DNA from: JBMNTP01 sp050945795
GTDB lineage: Bacteria; Bacillota; Clostridia; Christensenellales; MGBC116941
NCBI GenBank assembly: GCA_050945795.1
Contig: JBMNTP010000018.1
Span: forward strand, 1-39,936
Length of the DNA stretch: 39,936 nt
Direction of reading: 5' to 3'
Positions 25,269 through 32,631 of the stretch are shown here, in pieces. The notes beneath the pieces were generated by a model. That model worked only from the letters and a program-made list of their open reading frames with translations, ran no database searches and was not told the origin of the DNA. Each line of letters starts with the position of its first letter. Position 1 is the first letter of the stretch. The position numbers were made by a program, and so were the translations under genes.

Positions 25269-25454
25269 TTACTTAATTATCCACTCGGGATGGTCAAAAG
25301 CATATTGTAATTCCCTGTGAAAAGCGGGTGTTGCGTATGCCTCGTAATCTCTTTTCAGTTCATTCACGTTTTCTTTTGTGACTTCACGGAAGAAAACTAT
25401 TCGTGCATCTTCGAAAGTCATCGGCTCGTGAAACAGGTGTGCATATTTACCCAT
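25269..25454 (-). CDS. Small protein of unknown function (61 aa)
   Basis: I do not recognise a family. The sequence is charged and soluble (MGKYAHLFHEPMTFEDARIV at the start, FHRELQYAFDHPEWIIK at the end), probably mostly helical, with no membrane segment. Reality as a gene is well supported: GGAGG stands eight bases before ATG 25454, a promoter TTGATA-17 bp-TATAAT lies 80-108 bases upstream, and a terminator follows 17 bases after the stop. It lies directly downstream, on the same strand, of a phage minor head protein relic, so it may be a leftover phage gene that kept or gained expression. Confidence 0.65.
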   Translation of the reverse strand: MGKYAHLFHEPMTFEDARIVFFREVTKENVNELKRDYEAYATPAFHRELQYAFDHPEWIIK

Positions 25455-25533
25455 TTAATTTTCCTCCTTCCATCTGCCACTTAAATGCGTCACCATTTTA
25501 TATAACTGTTTATCAATTATGGTGGATATTATC

Positions 25534-25562
25534 ATTATATTATAGTGCCCCAACTTTATCAA
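25534..25562 (-). promoter_or_regulatory. Promoter of the 61-residue gene
   Basis: Minus strand TTGATA (25562-25557), 17-bp spacer, TATAAT (25539-25534): one mismatch to consensus overall. The -35 box overlaps the last codons of the phage relic. Confidence 0.65.
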
Positions 25563-25642
25563 TTGTCTTCATCGCCAACAACCGCCACCGTTGTACTTCG
25601 GCAGAACGGATGCATGGGCGGGTAGTTCTGCCCCGGCACCGC
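25559..25642 (-). pseudogene. Relic of a phage minor head protein (SPP1 gp7/Mu F-like), C-terminal end
   Basis: Read on the minus strand from 25642, 27 codons precede a stop: they include AVPGQNYPPMHPFCRSTT, the closing motif (G-x-N-x-P-P-x-H-P-x-C-R-x-T-T) of phage head morphogenesis proteins of the SPP1 gp7 family. Immediately before the Ala there is an in-frame TAG, and further in-frame stops follow upstream, so the gene is broken and only its tail survives. An eight-bp inverted repeat GGCAGAAC/GTTCTGCC (25600-25607, 25625-25632) is part of the coding relic. The rest of 25643-25747 holds no gene I can support. Confidence 0.6.
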
Positions 25643-25747
25643 CTAATCAATCGCCCAATCATTGCTGTTAAGGTTTTGGCAAACTGCGCTCGCAGGCTAA
25701 TACAGCAACTAAATCGCAATAAATTGCGGGGGGATGCGCATCTGATG

Positions 25748-25776
25748 TTGTTTTGTATATCGTTAGCGTATATAAT
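25748..25776 (+). promoter_or_regulatory. Promoter of the DUF819 gene
   Basis: TTGTTT (25748-25753), 17-bp spacer, TATAAT (25771-25776), about 35 bases before the ATG at 25812. Confidence 0.6.
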
Positions 25777-25811
25777 TAATCCAAAGGAAGCGTATATGAG
25801 GGGAGCAGGAT

Positions 25812-26972
25812 ATGCAGGGAATAATCAGCGTTGTGCAGCTTGTAATCATAGTACTTTTTCCATGGGCGACTATATCTTTATGTAACCGGTTCAAGGTGCT
25901 TAAAACTTTGGGGCCGGTTTTTATATGCTATGCGGCGGGTTTTCTTATAAGCATGCTGCCGCTGCCCGAGATGGATAGGGGATTTGGCATAAGCGTTTCA
26001 GAGGTATTGGTGCCGCTAGCGATACCCATGCTTCTTATAAGCGTTAATATTTCGCATTTGCGGCATATGGCGAAAAGCGTTTCCAAAGGATTTGTAATTA
26101 TAGTCGTTTCTGTACTTATAGTAGCGAGCGGCTCATATTTCCTGTTTGGGCATATGGTGCCGGAGGCGGCTAAAATTAGCGCCATGCTGACGGGAGTTTA
26201 TGTCGGCGGCACAACAAACCTTATAGCGATAGGCTATTCGCTAAACGTAAGCGATACTCTGCTTGTGCTTACAAATACCGCCGACCTTATCGCGGGCGGG
26301 CTGTATCTGTTTATGCTGCTCTCTTTCTTAGGGCCGCTGCTTAGGAAGTTTTTGCCGAAATTCCAAAGCGTAGGCATGAAGGATGCGGCGCTCGCTGAGG
26401 AGATGGCAAGCACATATGACGATGCGGCGTTTAAGCCGACGGTTAAAAATTTCTTGCGGCTGATACCTGTGTTTTTGGCGGCAGCGGCGGCGGTAGGAAT
26501 ATCGCTTGGCGCATCGTTCCTTGTAAGCGGCGGCATAAACGCTGTTATTGTAATGCTCGGCGTTACTACAATGGGAATAGCGTATTCGTTTATAAAAAGG
26601 CTTAGGGAAACACAAGGCTCCTTCCATGCCGGTCAATATCTTATTTATATGTTTTCAATAGCCATGGGCATGGCGTTTGATATAAGCCTTATAAATCTTA
26701 AGACAATAAATATATTGTTCTATCTGCTTATAGTGCAGTTTGGTTCTGTGCTGCTTGGAATGATTATTGCAAAGGTTGTTAAGCTTGACGCCGATACCAC
26801 AATAATAACATCTACCGCCTGTATATTCGGGCCGCCTTTTATAATGCCGGTTGCTAACGCCCTTAAAAACAGGGAGCTTATACTTCCGGGGCTTATATGC
26901 GGCGTATTAGGTCATGCAATAGCAAACTATCTTGGGTATGCAGTTTATGCAGGTCTTACATTCTTTTCATAG
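25812..26972 (+). CDS. DUF819 family membrane protein (386 aa)
   Basis: Polytopic membrane protein of the DUF819 (YjcL-like) family, with roughly ten to eleven hydrophobic helices and a soluble loop near residues 185-215. The family segment MLTGVYVGGTTNLIAIG (about residues 124-140) and the mirror-like FGPPFIMPVANALKNRELILPG near the end suggest an inverted-repeat transporter fold. Function and substrate of the family are not established. ATG 25812 with GGGGAG at 25799-25804. The next gene follows 20 bp later with a clear ribosome site, so the two are probably one transcript. Confidence 0.82.
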   Translation: MQGIISVVQLVIIVLFPWATISLCNRFKVLKTLGPVFICYAAGFLISMLPLPEMDRGFGISVSEVLVPLAIPMLLISVNISHLRHMAKSVSKGFVIIVVSVLIVASGSYFLFGHMVPEAAKISAMLTGVYVGGTTNLIAIGYSLNVSDTLLVLTNTADLIAGGLYLFMLLSFLGPLLRKFLPKFQSVGMKDAALAEEMASTYDDAAFKPTVKNFLRLIPVFLAAAAAVGISLGASFLVSGGINAVIVMLGVTTMGIAYSFIKRLRETQGSFHAGQYLIYMFSIAMGMAFDISLINLKTINILFYLLIVQFGSVLLGMIIAKVVKLDADTTIITSTACIFGPPFIMPVANALKNRELILPGLICGVLGHAIANYLGYAVYAGLTFFS

Positions 26973-26992
26973 TATATTGGAGGTAACCGCTG

Positions 26993-28120
26993 TTGATTGA
27001 GGTATTATCGTCGGCTGCCGAAAAGGGAAGCGGTGTTTTAAACGATTTTATAGCGCTGCCCTATGATGTTTATAAGGGAATAAGCCAGTGGACGCCGCCT
27101 ATAAAAAAGGGCGTTTATAAAATGCTGGTATCGAGAGGAAGCAGGCTGCTAAAGAGCGGCCCGTACCGCCTTTTTGTAGCTTATAGAAATGGAAAGCCTC
27201 TAGCCAGGGTTATGGCGGGCATAGATGAAGAAAAGAATGCGCAAAAAGGGCTTGATGAAGGCTATTTTTCGCTTTTTGAATCGTATGACGATATTGATGC
27301 CGCTAAAGCTGTTATGAGGTCTGCCGAAGAGTGGATGAAAGAAAGAGGCGTTTCAACTTGGGTGGGGCCGGTATCGCCTACAAACGGCGACGATGGCAGA
27401 GGTGTTATGCTTGGAGGATTTGAAACGCCGTCAACGATAAATACGGCGTATAATCCGCCGTTTTATAAAGAGCTGTTTGAAAAAATGGGATACGAGAAGC
27501 ACCTAGATTTTCTCGCTTATGATGTACCGGAGGACAGAGAAAAACGGGTAATGCGGGTTGCCGACTGGGTGAGCAGGCATAACAAATACGACATACGCCC
27601 GATAAATATTAAAGATCCCGTGGGCATAGCCGCCGATGTACACAAAGTATATGTAGGCTCTATGCTGGCGCATTGGGATCATCTCTCGGTGCCTACGCTT
27701 GAGCAGATAAGAGAGGAGGTTGACGAGCTTGTAAAGTTTGCCGATCCCGACTTTGCGCAATTCGCTTATTCAAAAGGCGAGCCGGTAGCGTTTGTAGTGG
27801 GGCTGCCCGACTATAATCAGGTGCTGCGGCATTTTAATGGCAGATTGAATGTTATTAATATGATAAGATTTTTGCTCCTTAAAAAGAAGATAGATACCGT
27901 AAGGGTGTTTATGCAGTTCAGCCTGCCCGAACATCAGAAAAGAGGAGCTATAATAGCTTGTTATATTGCGTTATACAGAAATTATAAGAAAAAAGGCTAT
28001 AAGCGCATAGAGGCGTCTACGGTGGCCGAATTCAATAGCGACAGTATAGCCGCTATTGAATCGATAGGCGGCGTACTTAAAAAGAGATACCGGCTTTATA
28101 AGCCGGGGCAGCGCTTATGA
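26993..28120 (+). CDS. GNAT-fold acyltransferase-like protein of unknown substrate (375 aa)
   Basis: Soluble protein; the second half (about residues 215-370) looks like a GNAT fold, with EPVAFVVGLPDYN as a central strand, then QFSLPEHQKRGAIIACYIALYRNYKKKGYKRIEAST, in which KRG is a degenerate acyl-CoA phosphate loop, and the final NSDSIAAIESIGG typical of these enzymes. The first half (RLFVAYRNGKPLARVMAGID; WVGPVSPTNGDDGRGVM) may be a second, divergent GNAT unit. TTG 26993 is the start, nine bases after GGAGG at 26979-26983. The 3' end overlaps the convergent hydrolase gene by six bases. Relatives are annotated only as N-acetyltransferase-like. Confidence 0.65.
   Translation: MIEVLSSAAEKGSGVLNDFIALPYDVYKGISQWTPPIKKGVYKMLVSRGSRLLKSGPYRLFVAYRNGKPLARVMAGIDEEKNAQKGLDEGYFSLFESYDDIDAAKAVMRSAEEWMKERGVSTWVGPVSPTNGDDGRGVMLGGFETPSTINTAYNPPFYKELFEKMGYEKHLDFLAYDVPEDREKRVMRVADWVSRHNKYDIRPINIKDPVGIAADVHKVYVGSMLAHWDHLSVPTLEQIREEVDELVKFADPDFAQFAYSKGEPVAFVVGLPDYNQVLRHFNGRLNVINMIRFLLLKKKIDTVRVFMQFSLPEHQKRGAIIACYIALYRNYKKKGYKRIEASTVAEFNSDSIAAIESIGGVLKKRYRLYKPGQRL
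28079..28106 (-). terminator. Possible terminator of the hydrolase gene, inside the convergent gene
   Basis: Seven-bp hairpin CCGGCTT/AAGCCGG (28090-28106) followed on the minus strand, after seven bases, by TTTTT (28083-28079). The gap before the T-run makes it a weak candidate. Confidence 0.35.
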
Positions 28121-29005
28121 CGCTGCCGGTTGCTCTTTAAGCCAGTTGGCGACCAAATCAAATATGCGGCTCATATGCGGCTCGTTTGATATTATGGCAA
28201 GTACCGCCTGCCTTTTAGGCAGCATGAATATATACTGTCCTAAGCGGCCTTCGCACCTGAAACCTTCTATGCCGCCAAACCAAAAGCTGCCGCCGTAACC
28301 GAGGTCTTTTAAAGGATATCCCGGTGCGTCATAGCGGCGGGCGGTGGCGTATTCCACCCATTCGCGCGATACTATGCGCTTGCCGTCAAGCTCGCCGCCG
28401 TTTAGGTATATAAGTCCTAGCCGCGCCATATCGCCGGCGCGGGTATGCAGCGTTGAGCCGCCAAGAACGTAACCCATAGGGCAGGTCAGCCAGTCGTATA
28501 TTTTTATATCGCAAGGCTCAAGCGCCTCTTTAAGCATCTCTCGAAGAGGAACGCCGGACGCCTTTTCAACGGCGCGGGATATAAGGTAAGTCGGGCTGTT
28601 TTCATACAGAAAGTGCTTTCCGGGTGGATAAGGCAAAGGCCTTGACGCTACGTATTGAAGATAGTCGGTTTCCTTTAGCTTAGGGCGCTGCCGCTCCATA
28701 AGATATTGCTTGTCATGACCCGGCGTCATGTTGAGCAGATTATCTATAGTTATAAGCTCGAAGCCGGGCGTATATTCGCTAAGTTCGGGGAAGTATTTTA
28801 TAAACGGGTCGGAGGTGCGCATAAGTCCGTTGTCAACGCATATGCCGAGCGCCGTCGCTACAAAAGTTTTGGTAATTGAAAGAGTGTTGGAGGGTTTATC
28901 TCCATCCGGGAAAAAGGTGCTTTTTTTATCGTTTTCTATAAGCACGACGGATTTTACAGCTAGTCCGCTTTTTGAAATGCCGTCGCTTAGTGAATTAAAG
29001 TCCAT
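28115..29005 (-). CDS. Beta-lactamase-fold serine hydrolase (296 aa)
   Basis: Penicillin-binding-protein/class C-like serine hydrolase. The nucleophile motif SxxK is SITK (residues 43-46), the second motif YxN is YEN (134-136) in PPGKHFLYENSPTY; the third motif is not a clear KTG/HxG and may be the GRLGQ segment near residue 255. There is no signal peptide, so it is probably cytosolic, unlike a true resistance beta-lactamase; esterase or peptidase activity is more likely. ATG 29005 has GGAGGT eight bases upstream. Convergent with, and overlapping by six bases, the GNAT-like gene. Confidence 0.8.
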   Translation of the reverse strand: MDFNSLSDGISKSGLAVKSVVLIENDKKSTFFPDGDKPSNTLSITKTFVATALGICVDNGLMRTSDPFIKYFPELSEYTPGFELITIDNLLNMTPGHDKQYLMERQRPKLKETDYLQYVASRPLPYPPGKHFLYENSPTYLISRAVEKASGVPLREMLKEALEPCDIKIYDWLTCPMGYVLGGSTLHTRAGDMARLGLIYLNGGELDGKRIVSREWVEYATARRYDAPGYPLKDLGYGGSFWFGGIEGFRCEGRLGQYIFMLPKRQAVLAIISNEPHMSRIFDLVANWLKEQPAAS

Positions 29006-29081
29006 TGTATGATACCTCCGGTTTTTATGGGCTAAAGCCGCTATATATAGTATGCATTAATTTTATCAGCCGCGCAAGGAC

Positions 29082-29110
29082 TTGCCATACCCGTCCGCCG
29101 GTATTATTAT
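29082..29110 (+). promoter_or_regulatory. Promoter of the thioesterase gene
   Basis: TTGCCA (29082-29087), 17-bp spacer, TATTAT (29105-29110). The leader of ~85 bases to ATG 29205 shows no structure I recognise. Confidence 0.6.
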
Positions 29111-29204
29111 ATAATAAGGGCATTGATTTAACCGGAGTTATTGATTTTGGAATACCGCGCGGCGGATTGCCGTGCTTTTTAGATAGAGTTGGCTGGAGGT
29201 TTGA

Positions 29205-29942
29205 ATGAATACTGCGTCCATAGATGTCACGCTTAGATCCCGAGATGTCGACTATGCCGGAAGATGGCGTATGAGCGAAATGTTTATAGCTATGCAGGAG
29301 CTGGGCGAACTGCATTGCTCCCGACTTGGATACGCGAGAAGCCAGCTTATACAAAAAGGGCTTATATGGGTGCTTACAAGGGTTAAAGTCGAGGCTAAGC
29401 GGTATCCTAAATTAGGAGACAATATAAATATAACCACCTGGCCGGGCAAGACTAAAAAGACTGTTTTTCCGCGTTTTTACCTTGCTAACGACTCGAACGG
29501 CAGCCTTTTAGGCGCGCATACGTTATGGATGCTGGTAGACGCTAAAACCCATCAAATGGCGATGCCGTCAAAGCATGGCGTTGTGGTGGAGGCGGCGCCG
29601 GATCTTGAGCCGACGGCGGCTTATCCTGGCAGGCTTTCTTTAAAGGGCGATGTTTTAAGGCGGGAAAAAAGACGTGTTTGTTACAGCGATTTAGATATAA
29701 ACAGGCACATGAATAACACAAGATATGTAGAATGGATATATGACATAATTGATTGCAAGGATTTTGACGGCGCAGCGTTTAGCGATTTTCAGATAAACTA
29801 TCTGAATGAGGCGCGTGCGGGAGATGAGATCTCCCTTGAATCGCGCAGAGATGGTGATAATATATATGTACACGGCGCCAAAGGAGATGTGCCGGTATTT
29901 GATGCTTGCGCGAGGTTTGCAAAGCCCGCTCCGGCGGTTTGA
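29205..29942 (+). CDS. Acyl-ACP thioesterase, FatA/FatB-like (245 aa)
   Basis: Double hot-dog enzyme that releases fatty acids from acyl carrier protein. The N-terminal hot dog contains the long helix with MSEMFIAMQELGELHCSRLG (residues ~23-42) and LIWVLTRVKVEAKRYP; the C-terminal hot dog carries DINRHMNNTRYVEW (164-177), which holds the catalytic Asn/His/Glu set of the bacterial family. Length and motif order fit Pfam acyl-ACP thioesterases common in anaerobic Clostridia. ATG 29205 with GGAGG at 29193-29197. The membrane-protein gene 13 bp downstream likely shares its transcript. Confidence 0.9.
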   Translation: MNTASIDVTLRSRDVDYAGRWRMSEMFIAMQELGELHCSRLGYARSQLIQKGLIWVLTRVKVEAKRYPKLGDNINITTWPGKTKKTVFPRFYLANDSNGSLLGAHTLWMLVDAKTHQMAMPSKHGVVVEAAPDLEPTAAYPGRLSLKGDVLRREKRRVCYSDLDINRHMNNTRYVEWIYDIIDCKDFDGAAFSDFQINYLNEARAGDEISLESRRDGDNIYVHGAKGDVPVFDACARFAKPAPAV

Positions 29943-29955
29943 AAGGATGAGCTAA

Positions 29956-30531
29956 ATGGGGAAAAAGACAATCGCGAAGCATGTTTTTATAATTCTTATA
30001 CCGCTGTTACTTGGGTTGGCGGTAAGCTTTATAGGGCTTGCCGTGCAGTTGTTTATAAACCTTATATGGGTGTTTGCTCTGGCGTTTATTGCCTTTTGGT
30101 TTTGGGCGGGGCAAAAAACGTTTGACGATTATGAAAATAAGGCGGCGGGGTTCGCCATAGAAAACAGCGTCTGGCTGCTGTGCCTTTTAATATTTATATG
30201 GCAGACATATCTTACCGGCGAAGAAACGCATATAAGCGCTCTCGCATCTTTGGCGATGTCTTATGTAGTCTTTATGATACCTATACCGTCGCTTTTCTAT
30301 ATATCTTATGAGGTTATTACGGGTAACGCCGCCGCGAACCTTACGCTTATATCGTTCGGTTTGATGCTACTTGTGTTTACCGGAGGGTTTTTGAGTCGCA
30401 GATATATGACTAAAAAGAAAAGAAAGAAAGTTACGGTATCAAAGCCGCAAAAGGACAGCTCTCAATCAATAAGTGAAGTTGAAAAGAGAATTGAAACTCT
30501 TTATGGGGGAGATGGCGGCAGAAAGGAATAA
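29956..30531 (+). CDS. Small integral membrane protein, unknown (191 aa)
   Basis: I do not recognise a family. Hydrophobic segments lie at residues ~9-30, 33-51, 69-86, 95-117 and 126-145, so about five membrane helices, followed by a strongly basic stretch KKKRKK (153-158) and a polar cytosolic tail of ~35 residues. ATG 29956 with AAAGGA at 29942-29947. Placed just after the thioesterase gene, which could hint at a link to lipid or membrane metabolism, but nothing in the sequence shows it. Confidence 0.65.
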   Translation: MGKKTIAKHVFIILIPLLLGLAVSFIGLAVQLFINLIWVFALAFIAFWFWAGQKTFDDYENKAAGFAIENSVWLLCLLIFIWQTYLTGEETHISALASLAMSYVVFMIPIPSLFYISYEVITGNAAANLTLISFGLMLLVFTGGFLSRRYMTKKKRKKVTVSKPQKDSSQSISEVEKRIETLYGGDGGRKE

Positions 30532-30619
30532 ACGCTGATAAAAGCGGCGGGCGGTGATATTGCGGCGTTTTGTTCGTAGTATGGATGTTTTGCTTTTATA
30601 AAGAAGTAAAGCTTATAGG

Positions 30620-30660
30620 CGTCGCGTGTTGTAGTTATATAACGCGCGGCGTTTTTGTTT
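30620..30660 (+). terminator. Intrinsic terminator after the membrane-protein gene
   Basis: Eleven-bp stem CGTCGCGTGTT/AACGCGCGGCG (30620-30630 with 30641-30651, two G-T pairs), ten-base loop, then TTTTTGTTTTG. Confidence 0.9.
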
Positions 30661-30905
30661 TGCTTTCAATCAGTATGATGCATCAAAACGCCTGTTGCCG
30701 GCTTTGAAGTGATATATGTAAAGCTTAGAGACGGGGCGGAGTATATATGTATTGTAGCTAGGAGGCTTAGGGTTTATAGCCTGGTGCGACAGTTCCAGTT
30801 CTAAAGATATAAACATATATTGTCTATGAGGGCGGTATGTAATAATCAGGGGATGCCATAGAGCGGCAAGTTTATAATTTTTAGTATAAGTGAAGGTATT
30901 TATCT
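30661..30905 (+). other. Long untranslated region before the metal transporter operon
   Basis: About 245 bp with no gene I can support. It has a TATAAT at 30873-30878 but no matching -35 box, a GGCT/AGCC hairpin near 30763-30781, and a TTGTCT at 30820. I recognise neither an MntR, Zur or Fur operator nor a manganese or NiCo riboswitch. The promoter of troA-like 30906 must be here or further upstream. Confidence 0.4.
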
Positions 30906-31856
30906 ATGAAGGCTAACAGATATATTAAAAAAGCGGTTGGGGTGTTGGCGGTGCTGACCGCTTTGGTTGCTGTGTTTGGTGCGTGCGGCGTGGGAGAGGG
31001 GCAGGTTCGGCAGGAAAGCGGGAAACTAAATATAGTCGCTACAACTACTATGCTTAAGGATCTGGCTTTAGAGATAGGAGCAGGCGTAGCTGACGTTAAT
31101 GGGCTTATGGGGCCCGGCATAGACCCTCATCTCTATAAGGCCAGCGCGGGAGATGTTGAGCTGATACAGCGGGCGGATGTGGTGATTTATAACGGCATTG
31201 GCTTAGAAGGCAAGATGAATGAGGTGTTTGCGTCGCTGCCTAAGAGCAAGGCAGTAATATCGGCGGAGGATGGCATAAGGCGGGATATGCTGCTGGCATC
31301 CGATGAAGCGCCGGATACATACGATCCGCATATATGGTTTGATGTCGCGCTTTGGAAGGAAATGGCGTGCTTTATCGCCGGTGCGCTCAAAAAAGCCGAC
31401 GCTGATAACGCTTTAATATATGATAGAAACCTTGAAAGCTATCTTTTAGAGCTCGATGAGCTAGAGGAATATGTTAAAGGCAGAGTAGAGGAAATTGATC
31501 CGGATAAAAGGATACTTATAACGGCGCATGACGCTTTTCGATATTTCGGCAGGGCGTATGGATTTGAGGTAAAAGGTCTACAAGGCATAAGCACCGAAGC
31601 GGAGGCGGGTACGGCGGATGTAAGCGCGCTCGCCGATTACATTACGCAAAAGCGTATAAAGGCGATATTTATTGAATCCTCCGTTTCGCCAAAGACAATA
31701 GAGGCGCTTAAGGCGGCGGTAAAGGCGAGGGGCTTTGACGTTGAGACAGGAGGGCAGCTCTATTCCGACGCGCTTGGCGATGAGGCGGGCGGCGCTGAAA
31801 CTTATATACTTACAATGAAGGCTAATATAGACGTTATAGTCGAAGCGCTTAAATAG
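30906..31856 (+). CDS. Metal ABC transporter substrate-binding lipoprotein, TroA type (316 aa)
   Basis: Lipid-anchored cluster A-I binding protein for Mn2+, Zn2+ or Fe2+. Signal peptide with lipobox VFGAC (lipidated Cys27). The metal ligands line up with TroA: His75 in DPHLY, His142 in DPHIWFD, His208 in AHDAFRYFG and Asp288 in YSDALG. The segments RAYGFEVKGLQGIST and IFIESSVSPKTIEAL are close to those of Treponema TroA. No His-rich loop typical of zinc-specific ZnuA, so manganese or broad specificity is more likely. First of four genes in the order binding protein, ATPase, permease, permease. Confidence 0.92.
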   Translation: MKANRYIKKAVGVLAVLTALVAVFGACGVGEGQVRQESGKLNIVATTTMLKDLALEIGAGVADVNGLMGPGIDPHLYKASAGDVELIQRADVVIYNGIGLEGKMNEVFASLPKSKAVISAEDGIRRDMLLASDEAPDTYDPHIWFDVALWKEMACFIAGALKKADADNALIYDRNLESYLLELDELEEYVKGRVEEIDPDKRILITAHDAFRYFGRAYGFEVKGLQGISTEAEAGTADVSALADYITQKRIKAIFIESSVSPKTIEALKAAVKARGFDVETGGQLYSDALGDEAGGAETYILTMKANIDVIVEALK

Positions 31857-31869
31857 CGGGGTGAATTAA

Positions 31870-32631
31870 ATGAAAGATGCGTTCACCGGCTATGCGGCGG
31901 AGATATCAGATCTGACCGTTGCTTATGATTCAAAGCCGGTATTATGGGATGTTGACCTTAAAATACCCAGCGGCTGCCTTACGGCTATTGTAGGGCCTAA
32001 CGGCGCCGGCAAGACGACGCTTATAAAAGCGGTATTAGGGCTTGTTAAGCCTATGAGTGGCAGGGTTAGCTTTTTTGGAGGGCAGGGTCTTCGTGAGGCG
32101 GTTAAAGGCTCTAGAATAGGGTATGTGCCGCAAAGCGAAAGCGTTGATTGGGACTTTCCCGCTACGGTGCTTGATGTTGTTATTATGGGGTGCTATGGCA
32201 GGCTGGGCTGGATTAAAAGGCCGAAAAGGGCGGATGTTAATCTGGCGCTTGAAACGCTTAAAAGCGTGGGTATGGCGGATTACGCGTCGCGGCAGATAAG
32301 CAGGCTGTCGGGCGGACAGCAGCAGCGCGTTTTTCTCGCCCGCGCTCTTATGCAACGAGCTGACCTTTATTTTATGGATGAACCGTTTAAAGGCGTCGAC
32401 GCTCAGACTGAAAAGGCGGTTGTCGAGCTGCTTAGAAAAATGAAAGAGCAGGGTAAGACGGTGGTAGCGGTGCATCATGATTTGCAGACGGTGGAGGAGT
32501 ATTTTGACTATGTGGCGCTTATAAACATACGCCTTATCGCTTGCGGCAGGGTGGGCGAGGCTTTTAGCGACGATAATATTCGCAGCGCATACAGGGGAGC
32601 TAAAAACTTGCTTAAAAGGTGTGTTGAATGA
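31870..32631 (+). CDS. Metal ABC transporter ATPase (253 aa)
   Basis: Walker A GPNGAGKTT (residues 42-50), Q-loop YVPQSESVDWDFPATV (the WDFPATV form is frequent in Mn/Zn transporter ATPases), signature LSGGQQQRVFLARAL, Walker B YFMDEPFKGVD and switch VHHDLQTV are intact. Starts at ATG 31870 after GGGGTG; its stop overlaps the first permease start by four bases. Confidence 0.93.
   Translation: MKDAFTGYAAEISDLTVAYDSKPVLWDVDLKIPSGCLTAIVGPNGAGKTTLIKAVLGLVKPMSGRVSFFGGQGLREAVKGSRIGYVPQSESVDWDFPATVLDVVIMGCYGRLGWIKRPKRADVNLALETLKSVGMADYASRQISRLSGGQQQRVFLARALMQRADLYFMDEPFKGVDAQTEKAVVELLRKMKEQGKTVVAVHHDLQTVEEYFDYVALINIRLIACGRVGEAFSDDNIRSAYRGAKNLLKRCVE

Noticed and set aside
25600..25632. Eight-bp inverted repeat that could be an attachment or operator site
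   Set aside because: It falls inside the coding relic of the phage head protein, where the two arms encode conserved residues, so it needs no separate explanation.
25403..25885. 160-codon open frame on the plus strand
   Set aside because: It crosses the promoter, start region and coding sequence of better supported features on both strands, has no ribosome site, and its protein has no recognisable pattern.
28115..29005. Antibiotic-resistance beta-lactamase
   Set aside because: SxxK and YxN are present, but there is no signal peptide and no clear KTG motif, so a resistance role is not supported.
30709..30804. 31-codon GTG open frame in the gap before the metal transporter
   Set aside because: The peptide looks protein-like, but there is no ribosome site, no promoter and nothing recognisable; chance is the simplest explanation.
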